Assembly: GCF_021631985.1 (NCBI RefSeq)
Contig: NZ_CP070225.1
Span: forward strand, 6,510,001-6,574,000
DNA from: Sandaracinus amylolyticus
GTDB taxonomy: Bacteria > Myxococcota_A > Polyangia > Polyangiales > Sandaracinaceae
DNA: 64,000 nucleotides
Direction: 5' to 3'
Below, piece after piece: positions 1-10,717 of this stretch (within the stretch, counting starts at the first letter, position 1; every line of letters starts with the position of its first letter). Below the pieces are notes generated by a model. The model saw only the letters and a program-made list of their open reading frames with translations, was not told the DNA's origin and did no database searches. Both the position numbers and the translations under genes were made by a program.

Positions 1-304
1 AGGTCACGCTCATGCTGACTTTGAGCACGCCGCCCGGTTCGCCACGATCGCTCCCTGCCTGCGCGATCGCGGCTTGGAGCCCGTCGAGGTGGTCGCCGAT
101 CGCCCTCAGGAAGCGCTCCCCTTCTTCGGTGAGCGTCAGCTTGCGAGTGCTGCGGTGAAAGAGCCGGACCCCGAGATTGCGCTCGAGCGCCGCCACGTTC
201 CGACTCACCGCCGCAGGCGTCAGGCCGAGTCGCCGCGCGGCGGCCGAGAAGCTGCCCGACTCAGCGCTACGCACGAACGATTCCAGGTTTCCGAGGTTCT
301 CCAC
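1..304 (-). CDS. LysR-family transcriptional regulator, N-terminal part (cut by window edge)
   Basis: Reading leftward from a GTG at 302-304, the protein begins with a typical LysR winged helix-turn-helix: LESFVRSAESGSFSAAARRL, then the recognition-helix region TPAAVSRNVAALE, then the wing GVRLFHRSTRKLTLTEEG and the start of the linker helix. The C-terminal effector-binding domain lies beyond base 1. GTG 304 is preferred because GAAGG sits 11 nt upstream; an in-frame GTG at 316 is the alternative. The gene is divergent from the dehydrogenase at 415, the usual layout for a LysR protein controlling its neighbour. Effector unknown. Confidence 0.9.
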   Translation of the reverse strand, partial: MENLGNLESFVRSAESGSFSAAARRLGLTPAAVSRNVAALERNLGVRLFHRSTRKLTLTEEGERFLRAIGDHLDGLQAAIAQAGSDRGEPGGVLKVSMSVT

Positions 305-414
305 GAACGCAATCACCTTCAAGCAGCGGTTCAAACTGTTCCCGTAGACTGCCGACTAATCGTGATGAATCGCGGTCCCACAGTCGAACCGTAGCGAAAG
401 CAAAGGAGGACCCG
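305..414. promoter_or_regulatory. Divergent control region between LysR gene and SDR gene
   Basis: The 110-bp gap separates two divergent starts. It ends with a near-perfect ribosome binding site for the dehydrogenase (AAAGGAGG within 402-409, 5-6 nt before ATG 415). It is AT-richer than its surroundings around 340-370 (ACTAATCGTGATGAAT), where promoters and a LysR site would be expected. No unambiguous T-N11-A palindrome could be picked by eye, so the operator is inferred from layout only. Confidence 0.45.
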
Positions 415-1167
415 ATGTCGAAGTCAGCTCGCCCCCTCGAAGGAAAGGTCGCACTCGTCACTGGCGGCTCGCGGTCGATCGGCGCTGCGATCGCCGAGCG
501 CCTCGCGGCCGATGGCGCCGCGGTCGCGATTACGTACAGCGCATCGCCGGAAAAGGCGCGTGGCGTGGTGCAGTCGATCGAGTCCGCGGGCGGACGCGGG
601 CTCGCGATCTCTGCTGATGCGGGAGACCCGGACGCGGTGCGCGCCGCGGTCGCGAAGACGGTCGAGGTGCTCGGTGGCCTCGACGTCCTCGTGAACAACG
701 CGGGCATCGCGCTCGGCGGACCGATCGACCAGATCTCGTTCGACGACTACCAGCGGATGATCGCCGTGAACGTGACCGGCGTGTTCGTCGCGACCCAGGA
801 GGCCGTGCGCCACATGCACGCGGGCGGTCGCGTGATCCACATCGGCAGCTCGATGGTGAGGTACGCGGCGTTCGGCGGCGCGTCGCTCTACACGCTGACC
901 AAGGGCGCGCTGAGCGGGTTCAACCGCAGCCTCGCGCGCGATCTCGGGCCCCGGCAGATCACGGTGAACACGGTCCATCCGGGACCCACCGACACGGATA
1001 TGAACCCCGACGGCGGCCCGGTCTCGAAGCTCGTCGGCCCCGGCATCGCGGTCGGTCGCTACGGTCGTCGCGAGGAGATTGCGTCGGCAGTGGCGTACCT
1101 CGCGAGCCCCGAGGCGGCGTTCATCACGGGCGCGGATATCGCGGTCGACGGCGGATTGACCGCGTGA
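415..1167 (+). CDS. Short-chain dehydrogenase/reductase (FabG-like SDR), 250 aa
   Basis: Classical SDR of standard length. The Rossmann motif is TGGSRSIG (residues 16-23), with Ser replacing the usual second Gly. NNAG is at 94-97, the catalytic Ser in IGSSM near 145, and the catalytic pair Tyr159-x3-Lys163 in LYTLTKGAL. The C-terminus ends in the usual TGADIAVDGG. It should reduce a carbonyl or oxidise an alcohol with NADP(H); the substrate cannot be told. It starts with ATG behind a strong AAAGGAGG site. The next gene begins 11 nt after its stop, so the two are probably co-transcribed, perhaps under the divergent LysR regulator. Confidence 0.93.
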   Translation: MSKSARPLEGKVALVTGGSRSIGAAIAERLAADGAAVAITYSASPEKARGVVQSIESAGGRGLAISADAGDPDAVRAAVAKTVEVLGGLDVLVNNAGIALGGPIDQISFDDYQRMIAVNVTGVFVATQEAVRHMHAGGRVIHIGSSMVRYAAFGGASLYTLTKGALSGFNRSLARDLGPRQITVNTVHPGPTDTDMNPDGGPVSKLVGPGIAVGRYGRREEIASAVAYLASPEAAFITGADIAVDGGLTA

Positions 1168-1178
1168 AGGAGAGAGTC

Positions 1179-1778
1179 ATGAGCATCGGAATCATCGGGG
1201 CGGGCAACATCGGATCGGCGTTCGCGACTGCGCTCGCACGCGCTCAGATCCGTGCGACGATCGCCAATCGGCGTGGGCCGGAGTCGCTGGGCGATGTGAC
1301 CGCCCCGCTGGCCCCGTTCGTGAGCGCGGGCACGATCGAGGAAGCGGCGCGAGCAGACATGGTCTTCGTCGCCGTGCCGTGGTCGAAGATCCCCGACGCG
1401 CTGGCGAAGGCCGGGCCCTGGAACGGCCGGATCGTGATCGACGCGAACAACCCGATCGAAGCACCGAGGTTCCAGGCAGCCGATCTCGGAAGGCGTCTCT
1501 CGACGGAGGTGTTCGCCGATCTGGTGCCCGGCGCCCGGGTCGTGAAGGCGTTCAATCACCTCCCGCCGCCGCTGCTCGCCGGCGATCCCAGGACGAAGGG
1601 CGGCAGGCGTGTGCTCTTCTTCTCCGGCGATGACGCCTCGGCCAAGCGCGAAGTGGCTGCGCTGATCGATCGACTGGGATTCTTCGGGATCGATCTCGGC
1701 TCGATCGCCGTCGGCGGAAAGCTCGTGCAGTTCCCGGGCGGGCCCCTCCCGACGCTCCACCTCGCGAAGTTCGACTGA
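1179..1778 (+). CDS. NAD(P)-binding oxidoreductase of the F420-dependent NADP reductase-like family (COG2085 type), 199 aa
   Basis: The N-terminus is a Rossmann dinucleotide-binding fold: IGIIGAGNIGSAFATALAR (GxGxxG at residues 7-12), followed by IANRRGP, typical of proteins that bind the 2'-phosphate of NADPH. A second conserved block (VFVAVPWSKIPDAL, then IVIDANNP) and a third (ARVVKAFNHLPP) match small proteins annotated as NADPH-dependent F420 reductase or predicted dinucleotide-binding enzymes. ATG 1179 is chosen over the in-frame GTG at 1164 because GAAGGAGAG precedes it at good spacing. Likely the second gene of an operon with the upstream SDR. Substrate unknown; F420 use is not shown by the sequence. 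Confidence 0.82.
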   Translation: MSIGIIGAGNIGSAFATALARAQIRATIANRRGPESLGDVTAPLAPFVSAGTIEEAARADMVFVAVPWSKIPDALAKAGPWNGRIVIDANNPIEAPRFQAADLGRRLSTEVFADLVPGARVVKAFNHLPPPLLAGDPRTKGGRRVLFFSGDDASAKREVAALIDRLGFFGIDLGSIAVGGKLVQFPGGPLPTLHLAKFD

Positions 1779-1792
1779 AGCCTGGCCAAGAG

Positions 1793-1827
1793 ATCGCCCC
1801 GGCGGACCTAAGGTCCCCCGGGGCGAT
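1793..1827 (+). terminator. Hairpin terminator after the SDR operon
   Basis: ATCGCCCCGG (1793-1802) pairs with CCGGGGCGAT (1818-1827). Inside the loop a second short pairing, GGACC/GGTCC (1804-1808 and 1812-1816), extends the stem. The hairpin lies 15 nt after the stop at 1778 and is followed by only a short T stretch. The long GC stem supports a factor-independent or attenuating terminator. Confidence 0.6.
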
Positions 1828-2341
1828 TTCTGATCGGCGGGTCGAAGCCGGGGTGGTCCGAGCCGGAGCGTCACTAAGGCGATCCGGTTCGAGGTACCCG
1901 AGAACGCGATCGAGGCGCGTTCGCGTCTCGCCGACGCTGTGGACGGACGCGAGCTCTCGTTAGCGCGATCGACAGCGCTCGAGAGATGGATCGCAGGATG
2001 AAGGCCAACCTCGCGTTCTGATGGATCGTGGGAGGCCTGCGCGTGGGGTGCGCGAAGCTCTCTTCGTTTTCGCACGCGCAGGCTTTGATGCTGTTCGCGA
2101 AAGGCTGCTCGAGGCAGGTGTGCTCTCGTTCGAGCTCATCGCGTCCGATGGAACGCGCGCACGCGGGTTCGCGTCGCACTTTCGTTCCTCTGCGTCGCGC
2201 AACTGATGACGACGGCTCACGCGAGCGTCGACGGTTGCTCGGCTGACGCTGGGCGCCCGGCACACGATCGGCGCCGATCTATCGAACAGTCGCTCGACGG
2301 GGGCAGCACGGGCGGCCGAACGACCGTGGTCGCATGCGGGA
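1828..2341. other. Convergent intergenic region, no supported gene
   Basis: About 510 bp between two terminator-like hairpins. Both strands carry short open frames rich in Arg/Ala/Ser with no family resemblance, no good ribosome binding site and no consistent codon bias. I see no gene here. Confidence 0.5.
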
Positions 2342-2381
2342 TGCAGAACCGCTCGCACGTGTGCAGCCGAGCAGTTCTGCA
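2342..2381 (-). terminator. Strong hairpin downstream of the lipase-like gene
   Basis: TGCAGAACCGCTCG (2342-2355) pairs with CGAGCAGTTCTGCA (2368-2381) with one non-Watson-Crick position and a 12-nt loop. It begins 20 nt past the stop of the minus-strand hydrolase gene (2402). No U-tract follows on the minus strand. Position and stem length make it the likely end of that transcript. Confidence 0.55.
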
Positions 2382-2401
2382 CCTTGCGGGCCGCAACGAG
2401 A

Positions 2402-3229
2402 CTACGAGGGCAGGCGCTCGTCGATCCACGAGACGATGTCGGTCAGCACGTCCTCCTTGCCGACGTCGTTGAGGAGATCGTGGAAGTGCCCCTCGTAGAG
2501 GCGGAGCGTCTTGTCGGTCGAGCCGGCCCTCTCGTGGAAGACCTCGCTCCCGTGCGGCATCGTCGCCTTGTCGGCGGTGCCGTGCAGAATGAGCACGGGG
2601 AGCGTGATGTTCCCGAACTCCTTCTTGAGCCGCTCGTCGGCTCGGATCATCTCCGCCACGGTCTGCGTCGCGCCAGGCTCGTGAACGATTCGGGGATCGT
2701 TCTTCATGCGCTCGACGAACGCCGGGTCGCGGGAGAAGTCTTCGTCCTTGAGCTTCAGAACGTGTGCGTGCGGCGCGATGTGGCTGAGCCCCTTCAGGAA
2801 CGCGAGCGCCACGTCGGGCGCGGCGACCTCGTGGGCGAAGCTTTCGCACACGAAGCCGGTGAGCTCGTTCTGGTGCTCGAGCGCGTACAAGCATCCGACC
2901 ACGCCTCCGGCGCTGTGTCCGAGCAGGAACACCGGGAGGCCCCGATGGCGGCGCTTGGCGAGCGTGATCACCTGCTCGAGGTCGGCCACGTAGTCAGAAA
3001 ACTTCTCGACGTAGAAACGCTCGCCGGCGGAGTCTCCGTGTCCGCGCATGTCGTGCGCATACACCGCGAGTCCTCGTGCCACGAACTGCTCTGCGACCCA
3101 CTCGTAGAGGCCGCTGTGGGACTTGAAGCCGTGATTGATGACGACCACTCCGCGCGCGCCCGAGTCGGGTGCCCACGTGCGCAATAGGATCTTGGTGCCG
3201 TCGGCGGCGATCAGGGTCTCGGCGAGCAT
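2402..3229 (-). CDS. Alpha/beta hydrolase, monoacylglycerol lipase / lysophospholipase-like, 275 aa
   Basis: The protein has the serine-hydrolase fold of the monoglyceride lipase group (Hydrolase_4). The oxyanion motif is INHGFKSHSG near residue 35, AHDMRGHGDS follows, the nucleophile elbow is GHSAGG (Ser about 104), the acid is Asp in LHGTADKA (about 217), and the His lies in YEGHFHDLLND (about 247). It would hydrolyse monoacylglycerols or other small esters, probably in the cytoplasm because no signal peptide is seen. ATG 3229 is chosen because AGGAG lies 8 nt before it and the fold starts there; an upstream in-frame extension to 3493 is low-complexity and not supported. Transcribed alone, divergent from the sensor gene at 3394. 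Confidence 0.9.
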   Translation of the reverse strand: MLAETLIAADGTKILLRTWAPDSGARGVVVINHGFKSHSGLYEWVAEQFVARGLAVYAHDMRGHGDSAGERFYVEKFSDYVADLEQVITLAKRRHRGLPVFLLGHSAGGVVGCLYALEHQNELTGFVCESFAHEVAAPDVALAFLKGLSHIAPHAHVLKLKDEDFSRDPAFVERMKNDPRIVHEPGATQTVAEMIRADERLKKEFGNITLPVLILHGTADKATMPHGSEVFHERAGSTDKTLRLYEGHFHDLLNDVGKEDVLTDIVSWIDERLPS

Positions 3230-3393
3230 CGTTCGACTCCTCGGGTTTCGGGGGACGTGGGCGTCGATCGAAGCGCGCCCACCAGCACCGTCGCACCCCC
3301 GCGCGATCTCTCGTCGTACGCGGTTGCGGTGCGCCGCGACGAAAGGGGCTGTGTCTCGCGAACCGTGAGCGCTAGGCTGCTCGTCTCCAACGA

Positions 3394-6300
3394 GTGGCGG
3401 TACACGTGGGGCGGCGGTCATCAGAGACGAGCGAGACGCTCTGGGAGGACGAGGCGCGGACACTCGAGCGCATCCACACACCCGGTGGTCCACCGCGGCT
3501 GGTGTGGATCGCCCGCGCGCCTGACTCGATCGCGAGGATCGAGCACGAGCTCGGGCTGCGCGATCAGCTCGAGCTCGAGTGGGCCGCGCGGCCGCACGCC
3601 ATCGTGCAACGCGATGGACGCCCTACGCTCGAGCTCGACGATCCCGGAGGACGGCTGCTCGCGACCGCGATCGGGCGCGCGTGGGACGTGGAGAGTTTCT
3701 TGCGGGTCGCGATCGGGATCTCGACCGCGGTCGCGAGAATGCACGGGAAGGGGCTGGTACATCGTGCGCTGACGCCCGCGAGCGTGCTGATCGACGCCAC
3801 GACCGGACGAGCGTGGATGATGGGCTTCGGCGTGGCCGACGCGTCGGCGGTGCCGAGCGCGCTCGCGTATGGCTCGCCCGAACAGACGGGGCGGATGGGT
3901 CGCGCCGTCGACGCCCGCAGCGACCTCTACTCGCTCGGCGTGACGCTCTATCAGATGCTCTCGGGACATCTTCCGTTCGTCGCGTCGGAGCCGCTCGAGT
4001 GGATCCACTGTCACCTCGCACGCGCGCCCGCGCCCCTCGATGCCGAACGAGTACCGAAGGGACTCGCGGCGGTCGTGATGAAGCTGCTCGCGAAATCGCC
4101 GGACGATCGGTACCAGACCGCAGCCGGGCTCGAAGCGGATCTGAGGGCGTGCGCGCGTGCGTGGCACGCGACGGGGCGTATCGACTCATTCGCACTCGGA
4201 ACTGACGACGCTCCCGTTCGCCTCGCGATCCCTGATCAACTCTACGGCCGAGAGCACGAGCTCGGCGTGCTCCTCGACGCGTGGGATCGCGTGAGCGCGA
4301 CCGGTCGATCGGAGCTCGTGCTGGTCGCAGGGCACTCCGGCGTCGGCAAGTCATCGCTCGTGTCGGAGCTGCGCAGAACAGCAGGCGATCGACCAGGTCT
4401 CTTCGCCTCGGGAAAACACGACCAGTACAAACGGGACGTTCCCTACGCAACGCTGGCGCAGGCGCTCCGCGCGTTGGTGCGGCCGCTCTTGCAGGAGCGT
4501 GAGGCGGAGCTCGAGACGTGGCGGCGCAGGTTGCTCGACGCGCTCGAGGGCGACGGGGGGCTCGTCGCGCAATTGGCGCCAGAGCTCGAGCACGTCATCG
4601 GGCGGCTACCGTCGATCGACGAGATCCCCGCGCAGCACGTACGCGCGAGGTTCCAGCGCAGGGTGCGGAGTTTCCTCGGCGCGTTCGCGCAGCCGCGCGA
4701 GCCGCTCATGCTCTTTCTTGACGATCTCCAGTGGCTCGACGCGGCCACGCTGGACCTGCTCGAGTCGTTGTTCGTCGATCGTGGAGCATCGCATTTGCTC
4801 GTGATCGGCGCGTACCGCGACAATGAGATCGACCGAGAGCACGATCTCCACGCGGTGCTCGCGCGCATTCGCGCCAGCGAAGCGCGGGTGACGGAGATCG
4901 ATCTCGGACCGCTCTCACTCGACGACACGAACCGGCTCTTCGCCGCGTCGCTGCGTACGACCGTCGACGAGACGCGCCCGCTCGCCGAGGTCGCGCACGC
5001 GCGCACGGAGGGCAATCCGTTCTTCGCGATGCAGTTCCTCGACGACCTCGTGGACTGCAACGAGATCGAGCGGGCGAACGGGCGTTGGTCGTGGAGCCTC
5101 GACCGAATCCGCGCCCGCGAGCTGCCCGACGGCGTCGCGGAGCTGATGGTCTCGCGCGCCTCGCGACTCGAGCCGGCGGCACGTCAGGTGTTGACGAGGC
5201 TCGCTTGCCTGGGCACGAGCGCATCGATCACGGATCTCGCTTGGGTCACCGACACGGCTCCTGGCGCCGTCGCGGCAGCGCTCGATCCGGCCGTCTCGCT
5301 GGGGTTCGTGGCGCGTGACGGTGAGGGCTTCCGGTTCCTCCACGATCGCGTGCAGGAGGCCTGCTACGCGCTGGTGCCGGAGGCGGAGAGGCCGGCGCTC
5401 CATCTCGAGATCGGCCGGCGGCTCGCGCGTGGCGATCGCGCCGACGCCGTGTTCGACATCGCGGGACAGCTCGACCGCGCGCACACCTGCATCGTCGATC
5501 GGGACGAGCGCGACCGCGCCGCGGAGCTGAGCCTGCGCGCGGGCCGGCGCGCGATGGCGGCAGCCGCGTTCGGAGGGGCGCGGGCGCACTTCGCCGCAGG
5601 CGATCGCTTCCTCGACGGCGATGACCGCTGGTCGCGCGCTCCCTCGCTCGCGTTCGCGATTGGGCTGGGCCTCGCAGAGTGCGAGTACCTCACGGGCGAG
5701 AACGCGCGGTCGGATGCGCGGTTCGCCGAGCTCGCGACACGTGCGACCTCGCTCGTCGAGCGGGCCGCTGTCACGTGCCGGCACGTCCACGCGCTCGTGA
5801 CCGTCGGGCAGATCGATCGCGCGATCGATCTCGGGGTCGAGCACCTCCGGGCCGCCGGGCTCGCGTGGACCGAGGATCCCACGGCCGACGAGTGCCGACG
5901 CGCATACGAGAAGGTCTGGGCGACACTCGGCGCGCGCACGATCGAGGATCTCGCCGACCTGCCGGCGATGACCGACGCGACCTGGCGCGGCACGATGGAG
6001 GTTCTGGTCTCGCTCCACGGGCCCGCGCTGTATGCGAACCGCCCGCGCCTCCACAGCATGATCGGGTGCTCGATGGTCAGTGCGACGCTCGAGCACGGCG
6101 TCGCGGACTCCTCGGGTGTCGGATATCTCATCCTCGCCATGCACGCGCGGCAGAGCTTCGGTGATGACGGGATCGCGCTCCGCCTCGGTCAGGCCGCACT
6201 GCGCGTCGTAGAGCGCCCCGGGACCGAGCGGTACGTCCCGCAAGTGCTCGTGGGGTACGCTTCGGTGGTTCACGCGTGGACGAGACCGATGCGCGAGTGC

Positions 6301-8706
6301 CGTGTGAACCTGGTGCGCGGCCTCGCGGAGGCGCATCGCATCGGCGACACGGCGATCGGAGGTTCCGGCTTCCAGCTCGTCTCGAACTACCTCGCGGCCG
6401 GCGATCCGCTCCACGAGACGCGCGCCCGCGCGATCACGCACCTCGAGATCGCGCGCGAGCTCCGCGCGCCCGCCAGCGTTGGGATCGTCGACGCTCAGCT
6501 GCGTCTGGTCGACTCGCTCCGCGGCGCGGATGATCGCTTCCCGCGGCTCTTCGCGGGCGAAGAGGACGAGATCGAGTACGAGGCCGCACTCGCCGAGGGC
6601 AGGGCGATCCCGATCGTCGCGTGCTGGTACTGGATCCGGAAGCTCGTGGCGCGCGTCATCGCGGGGGATCATGCGAGCGCCGTCGACGCCGCGCGCAAGG
6701 CCGACGCGCTCCTCTGGGTGTCGCCGTCGAACGTCGACTTCGGCGAGCACCGCTTCTACGCGGCGCTCGCGTACGCGGGCGCGCTCGACGAGCGCAGTGA
6801 CGCGCGCGAGGATCACGTCGCGACCTTGCGAGCGTACGAGCGCGAGATCGCGGGGTGGGCCGATGACTCGCCCGCGAACCACGGCAGCCGTGCAGCGCTG
6901 GTGAGCGCCGAGCTCGCGCGCCTCGAAGGACGAAGCGCCGACGCGGAGGTGCTCTACGAGCGCGCGATCGCGCTCGCGCAAGAGCACGCGCTGCCCCAGG
7001 TGGAGGCGCTCGCTCACGAGCGCGCGGCGCGGCACTGCGCACGCCGCGCGCTCGGCACGATGGCTCGCGCGTACCTCCGCGAGGCACGCGCGGCGTACGC
7101 GCGATGGGGCGCTGCCGCGAAAGTTGCGGCGATGGACGCGGCGGGGCTCGGCCCCGATCGTCCGGTCGCGGTCGCGACCGCGACGCTCGAGCACCAGCTC
7201 GACCTCACGACGATCCTCGACGCCTCGCGCGCGCTCTCGAGTGAGATCGTGCTCGACGAGCTGATCCGTCGGATCATGACGCTCGCGCTCGAGCAGGCAG
7301 GCGCGACGCGCGGGGTCTTGGTGCTCGCCTCGAGTGGCACTCTCCGGATCCGCGCCGACGCGACGGCGGATCGCACCGGCATTGCCGTGCGGCCGCGCGA
7401 CGCCTCGCCGACCGAGCTCGAGCTTCCCCAGGCGATCCTCCGATTCGTGGCGCGCTCGAAAGAGAGCGTGATCCTCAGCGACACGGCGGTGGTGAACGAG
7501 TTCTCGTCGGATCCGTACCTGCAGCACGGTCGGGTGCGATCGCTGCTGTGCATGCCGCTCCTCAAGCAGGGCGTGCTGACCGGGATCGTGCACCTCGAGA
7601 ACGAGCTGACGCCCGACGCGCTCACGCCGGCCCGCATCGAAGTGCTGCATCTTCTCGGGTCGCAGGCGGCGATCTCACTCGAGAACGCGCGGCTCTACGA
7701 CGAGCTCCAGCAGTCGGACTCCTACCTCACCGAGGCGCAGCGACTGAGCCGCACCGGCAGCTTCGGGTGGAACGCGGCGAACGGCGAGCTCGTGTGGTCG
7801 CCCGAGACGTTCCGGATCTTCGGGGTCGATGCCGCGGTCCGACCGACCCTCGATGTCGCGCTCGAGCGCGTGCACCCCGATGATCGCGCCGCCGTGGCGG
7901 AGAAGCTCGACCGCGTAGCTGGCGAGGGCATCGGCCATTGGGAGCTCGAGCACCGCGTTCGTATGCCCGACGGGGCGGTCAAGCACGTGCGAGTGGTCGC
8001 CAAGACAGCTGGGCCCAGCGACCGCTTCGTCGGCGCGGTGATGGACGTGACGGCCGCTGAAGAGGCCGCGTCGACGCTGCGCACTGCGCTCGAGGAGAAG
8101 GACGCGCTCCTCAAGGAGGTGCACCACCGCGTCAAGAACAACATGCAGCTCGTGAGTAGCCTGCTCAGCCTGCAGGCCTCCCGGTGCGACCCCGCCGTCG
8201 CACGAGCTCTGGCGGAGAGCCAGCATCGCGTGCGCGCGATGGCGCTCGTACACGAGAACCTCTACGTCTCCGGGAATCTCGCGCGCATTCAGATGGGGTC
8301 GCACGTCGCGCGACTCTGCTGGCAGCTCAAGCGCGCGTTCGGGGTCCGTGCCGAGCACGTGACGCTCGACCTCGACGTGAGCGATCTCGAGCTGGAAATG
8401 GACTCCGCGGTGTCGTGTGGCCTGGTCATCAACGAGCTGGTGTCGAACGCGATGAAGTACGCGTTCCCAGCTGGCAGGCGAGGGACGGTTCGGATCGCGC
8501 TCCACGCGCGCGGGCGCGAGCACACTCTGATCGTCGAGGACGACGGAATCGGACTGCCGCCGAGCCTGGAGAACACTGCCGAGACCGGTACGCTGGGCCT
8601 CCAGCTGGTGCACGATCTCGTCGATCAGATGCGGGCGACGATGACGATCGCGCGGCACGAGGGAACGCGCTTCGTCATCGTGTTCGAGCCGCCGAGCGAC
8701 GGGTGA
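3394..8706 (+). CDS. Giant pseudokinase-AAA-GAF-PAS-HisKA_2 sensor histidine kinase, 1,770 aa
   Basis: Modules in order: kinase-like domain (about 1-265), STAND/AAA ATPase (about 280-600) with Walker A GHSGVGKS near 313-320 and Walker B LMLFLDDLQW near 437-446, a long helical TPR-like region (about 650-1260), GAF (about 1270-1430), PAS (about 1445-1555), HisKA_2 with phospho-acceptor in EVHHRVKNN near 1576, and HATPase with N-box NELVSNAMKYA near 1680. In the kinase-like domain the catalytic loop reads HRALTPASV instead of HRDLKPxN and DFG reads GFG, so phosphotransfer by that domain is unlikely. The family is common in myxobacteria (annotated as trifunctional Ser/Thr kinase/ATP-binding protein/sensor kinase). 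Start is GTG, chosen by alignment with the paralogue at 10718. It is paralogous to 10718-16108 over its full length. Input signal unknown. Confidence 0.9.
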   Translation: MAVHVGRRSSETSETLWEDEARTLERIHTPGGPPRLVWIARAPDSIARIEHELGLRDQLELEWAARPHAIVQRDGRPTLELDDPGGRLLATAIGRAWDVESFLRVAIGISTAVARMHGKGLVHRALTPASVLIDATTGRAWMMGFGVADASAVPSALAYGSPEQTGRMGRAVDARSDLYSLGVTLYQMLSGHLPFVASEPLEWIHCHLARAPAPLDAERVPKGLAAVVMKLLAKSPDDRYQTAAGLEADLRACARAWHATGRIDSFALGTDDAPVRLAIPDQLYGREHELGVLLDAWDRVSATGRSELVLVAGHSGVGKSSLVSELRRTAGDRPGLFASGKHDQYKRDVPYATLAQALRALVRPLLQEREAELETWRRRLLDALEGDGGLVAQLAPELEHVIGRLPSIDEIPAQHVRARFQRRVRSFLGAFAQPREPLMLFLDDLQWLDAATLDLLESLFVDRGASHLLVIGAYRDNEIDREHDLHAVLARIRASEARVTEIDLGPLSLDDTNRLFAASLRTTVDETRPLAEVAHARTEGNPFFAMQFLDDLVDCNEIERANGRWSWSLDRIRARELPDGVAELMVSRASRLEPAARQVLTRLACLGTSASITDLAWVTDTAPGAVAAALDPAVSLGFVARDGEGFRFLHDRVQEACYALVPEAERPALHLEIGRRLARGDRADAVFDIAGQLDRAHTCIVDRDERDRAAELSLRAGRRAMAAAAFGGARAHFAAGDRFLDGDDRWSRAPSLAFAIGLGLAECEYLTGENARSDARFAELATRATSLVERAAVTCRHVHALVTVGQIDRAIDLGVEHLRAAGLAWTEDPTADECRRAYEKVWATLGARTIEDLADLPAMTDATWRGTMEVLVSLHGPALYANRPRLHSMIGCSMVSATLEHGVADSSGVGYLILAMHARQSFGDDGIALRLGQAALRVVERPGTERYVPQVLVGYASVVHAWTRPMRECRVNLVRGLAEAHRIGDTAIGGSGFQLVSNYLAAGDPLHETRARAITHLEIARELRAPASVGIVDAQLRLVDSLRGADDRFPRLFAGEEDEIEYEAALAEGRAIPIVACWYWIRKLVARVIAGDHASAVDAARKADALLWVSPSNVDFGEHRFYAALAYAGALDERSDAREDHVATLRAYEREIAGWADDSPANHGSRAALVSAELARLEGRSADAEVLYERAIALAQEHALPQVEALAHERAARHCARRALGTMARAYLREARAAYARWGAAAKVAAMDAAGLGPDRPVAVATATLEHQLDLTTILDASRALSSEIVLDELIRRIMTLALEQAGATRGVLVLASSGTLRIRADATADRTGIAVRPRDASPTELELPQAILRFVARSKESVILSDTAVVNEFSSDPYLQHGRVRSLLCMPLLKQGVLTGIVHLENELTPDALTPARIEVLHLLGSQAAISLENARLYDELQQSDSYLTEAQRLSRTGSFGWNAANGELVWSPETFRIFGVDAAVRPTLDVALERVHPDDRAAVAEKLDRVAGEGIGHWELEHRVRMPDGAVKHVRVVAKTAGPSDRFVGAVMDVTAAEEAASTLRTALEEKDALLKEVHHRVKNNMQLVSSLLSLQASRCDPAVARALAESQHRVRAMALVHENLYVSGNLARIQMGSHVARLCWQLKRAFGVRAEHVTLDLDVSDLELEMDSAVSCGLVINELVSNAMKYAFPAGRRGTVRIALHARGREHTLIVEDDGIGLPPSLENTAETGTLGLQLVHDLVDQMRATMTIARHEGTRFVIVFEPPSDG

Positions 8707-9134
8707 AGGCTCGAGTCGTTCCGCGACGTCGGAGCGAGGCAACGTCGTGCAGGTGGGACGCGGCGGGGCCGCGACAACGACGGTCGCGTGATCGCGCCGG
8801 CATCACTGGCGAACGCATCGAGCTCGTCGGCTCGAGCGAGCTCGCGCTCGCCCTCGCGCGACCAGGAAGGCGCGGCGAGCATGTCGTGCTCGCCACAGGG
8901 TCCATCAACGGTCGCCGAGCATGCGGAGCGGCCCGACCGAGAGGCCGATCGGATCGGCGCCGCGTCGCGCACGGGGCCGATCTCTGGCCACCGTGCTCAA
9001 CACCTGGCCCCGGCGTGCCCAGTAAGTGGGCCGCTCAGCGGAGCGCACCCCGCGAGCGGGCCGAGAGCCGTGCGGTGCGCGTGAAGGAGGATGACGGCGC
9101 AGCCCACATGCCCGCACGTGATGCTCTCCTCCGG
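8707..9134. other. Convergent intergenic region with one small GC hairpin
   Basis: About 430 bp between the converging sensor and sigma54-activator genes. A 6-bp GC stem (CGCGGC/GCCGCG, 8759-8773, loop GGG) lies 52 nt after the sensor stop and could help termination. No open frame here resembles a protein family; the long frame that crosses the region on the plus strand is out of phase with the real gene upstream. Confidence 0.4.
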
Positions 9135-10583
<1,449 letters not shown>

Positions 10584-10631
10584 GCAACCGTCACTCGCAA
10601 CCCGAGGGCCAAGCGCGACACGAACCCATAT

Positions 10632-10647
10632 TGGCATGATACTGGCT
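10632..10647 (+). promoter_or_regulatory. Sigma54 (-24/-12) promoter candidate for the second giant sensor gene
   Basis: The plus strand reads TTGGCATGATACTGGCT (10631-10647). GG and GC are separated by exactly 10 nt, and 12 of 14 informative positions match YTGGCACGRNNNTTGCW. The expected start site is about 12 nt downstream, giving a leader of roughly 60 nt before ATG 10718. The divergent gene encodes a GAFTGA-bearing sigma54 activator. Confidence 0.65.
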
Positions 10648-10717
10648 CGCCGACGCGCCGTGCCAGCTCGATCGCTCGTGCGAGCGCGGACCGAGCGACC
10701 GGCGTAGGCACCCCACG

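Noticed and set aside
1874-2382. Overlapping 129- and 140-codon minus-strand frames between the two terminators
   Set aside because: Arg-rich translations in overlapping frames, no motif, and they run through a strong hairpin.
4915-7650. 911-codon open frame antisense to the first giant sensor gene
   Set aside because: Arg/Asp/Glu-rich translation with no family features, in the frame expected from third-position GC bias of the sense gene.
10650-10666. TGGCACG on the minus strand as a sigma54 promoter for the activator gene
   Set aside because: Following GC pair is at the wrong distance (no GG-N10-GC) and the -12 block is absent.
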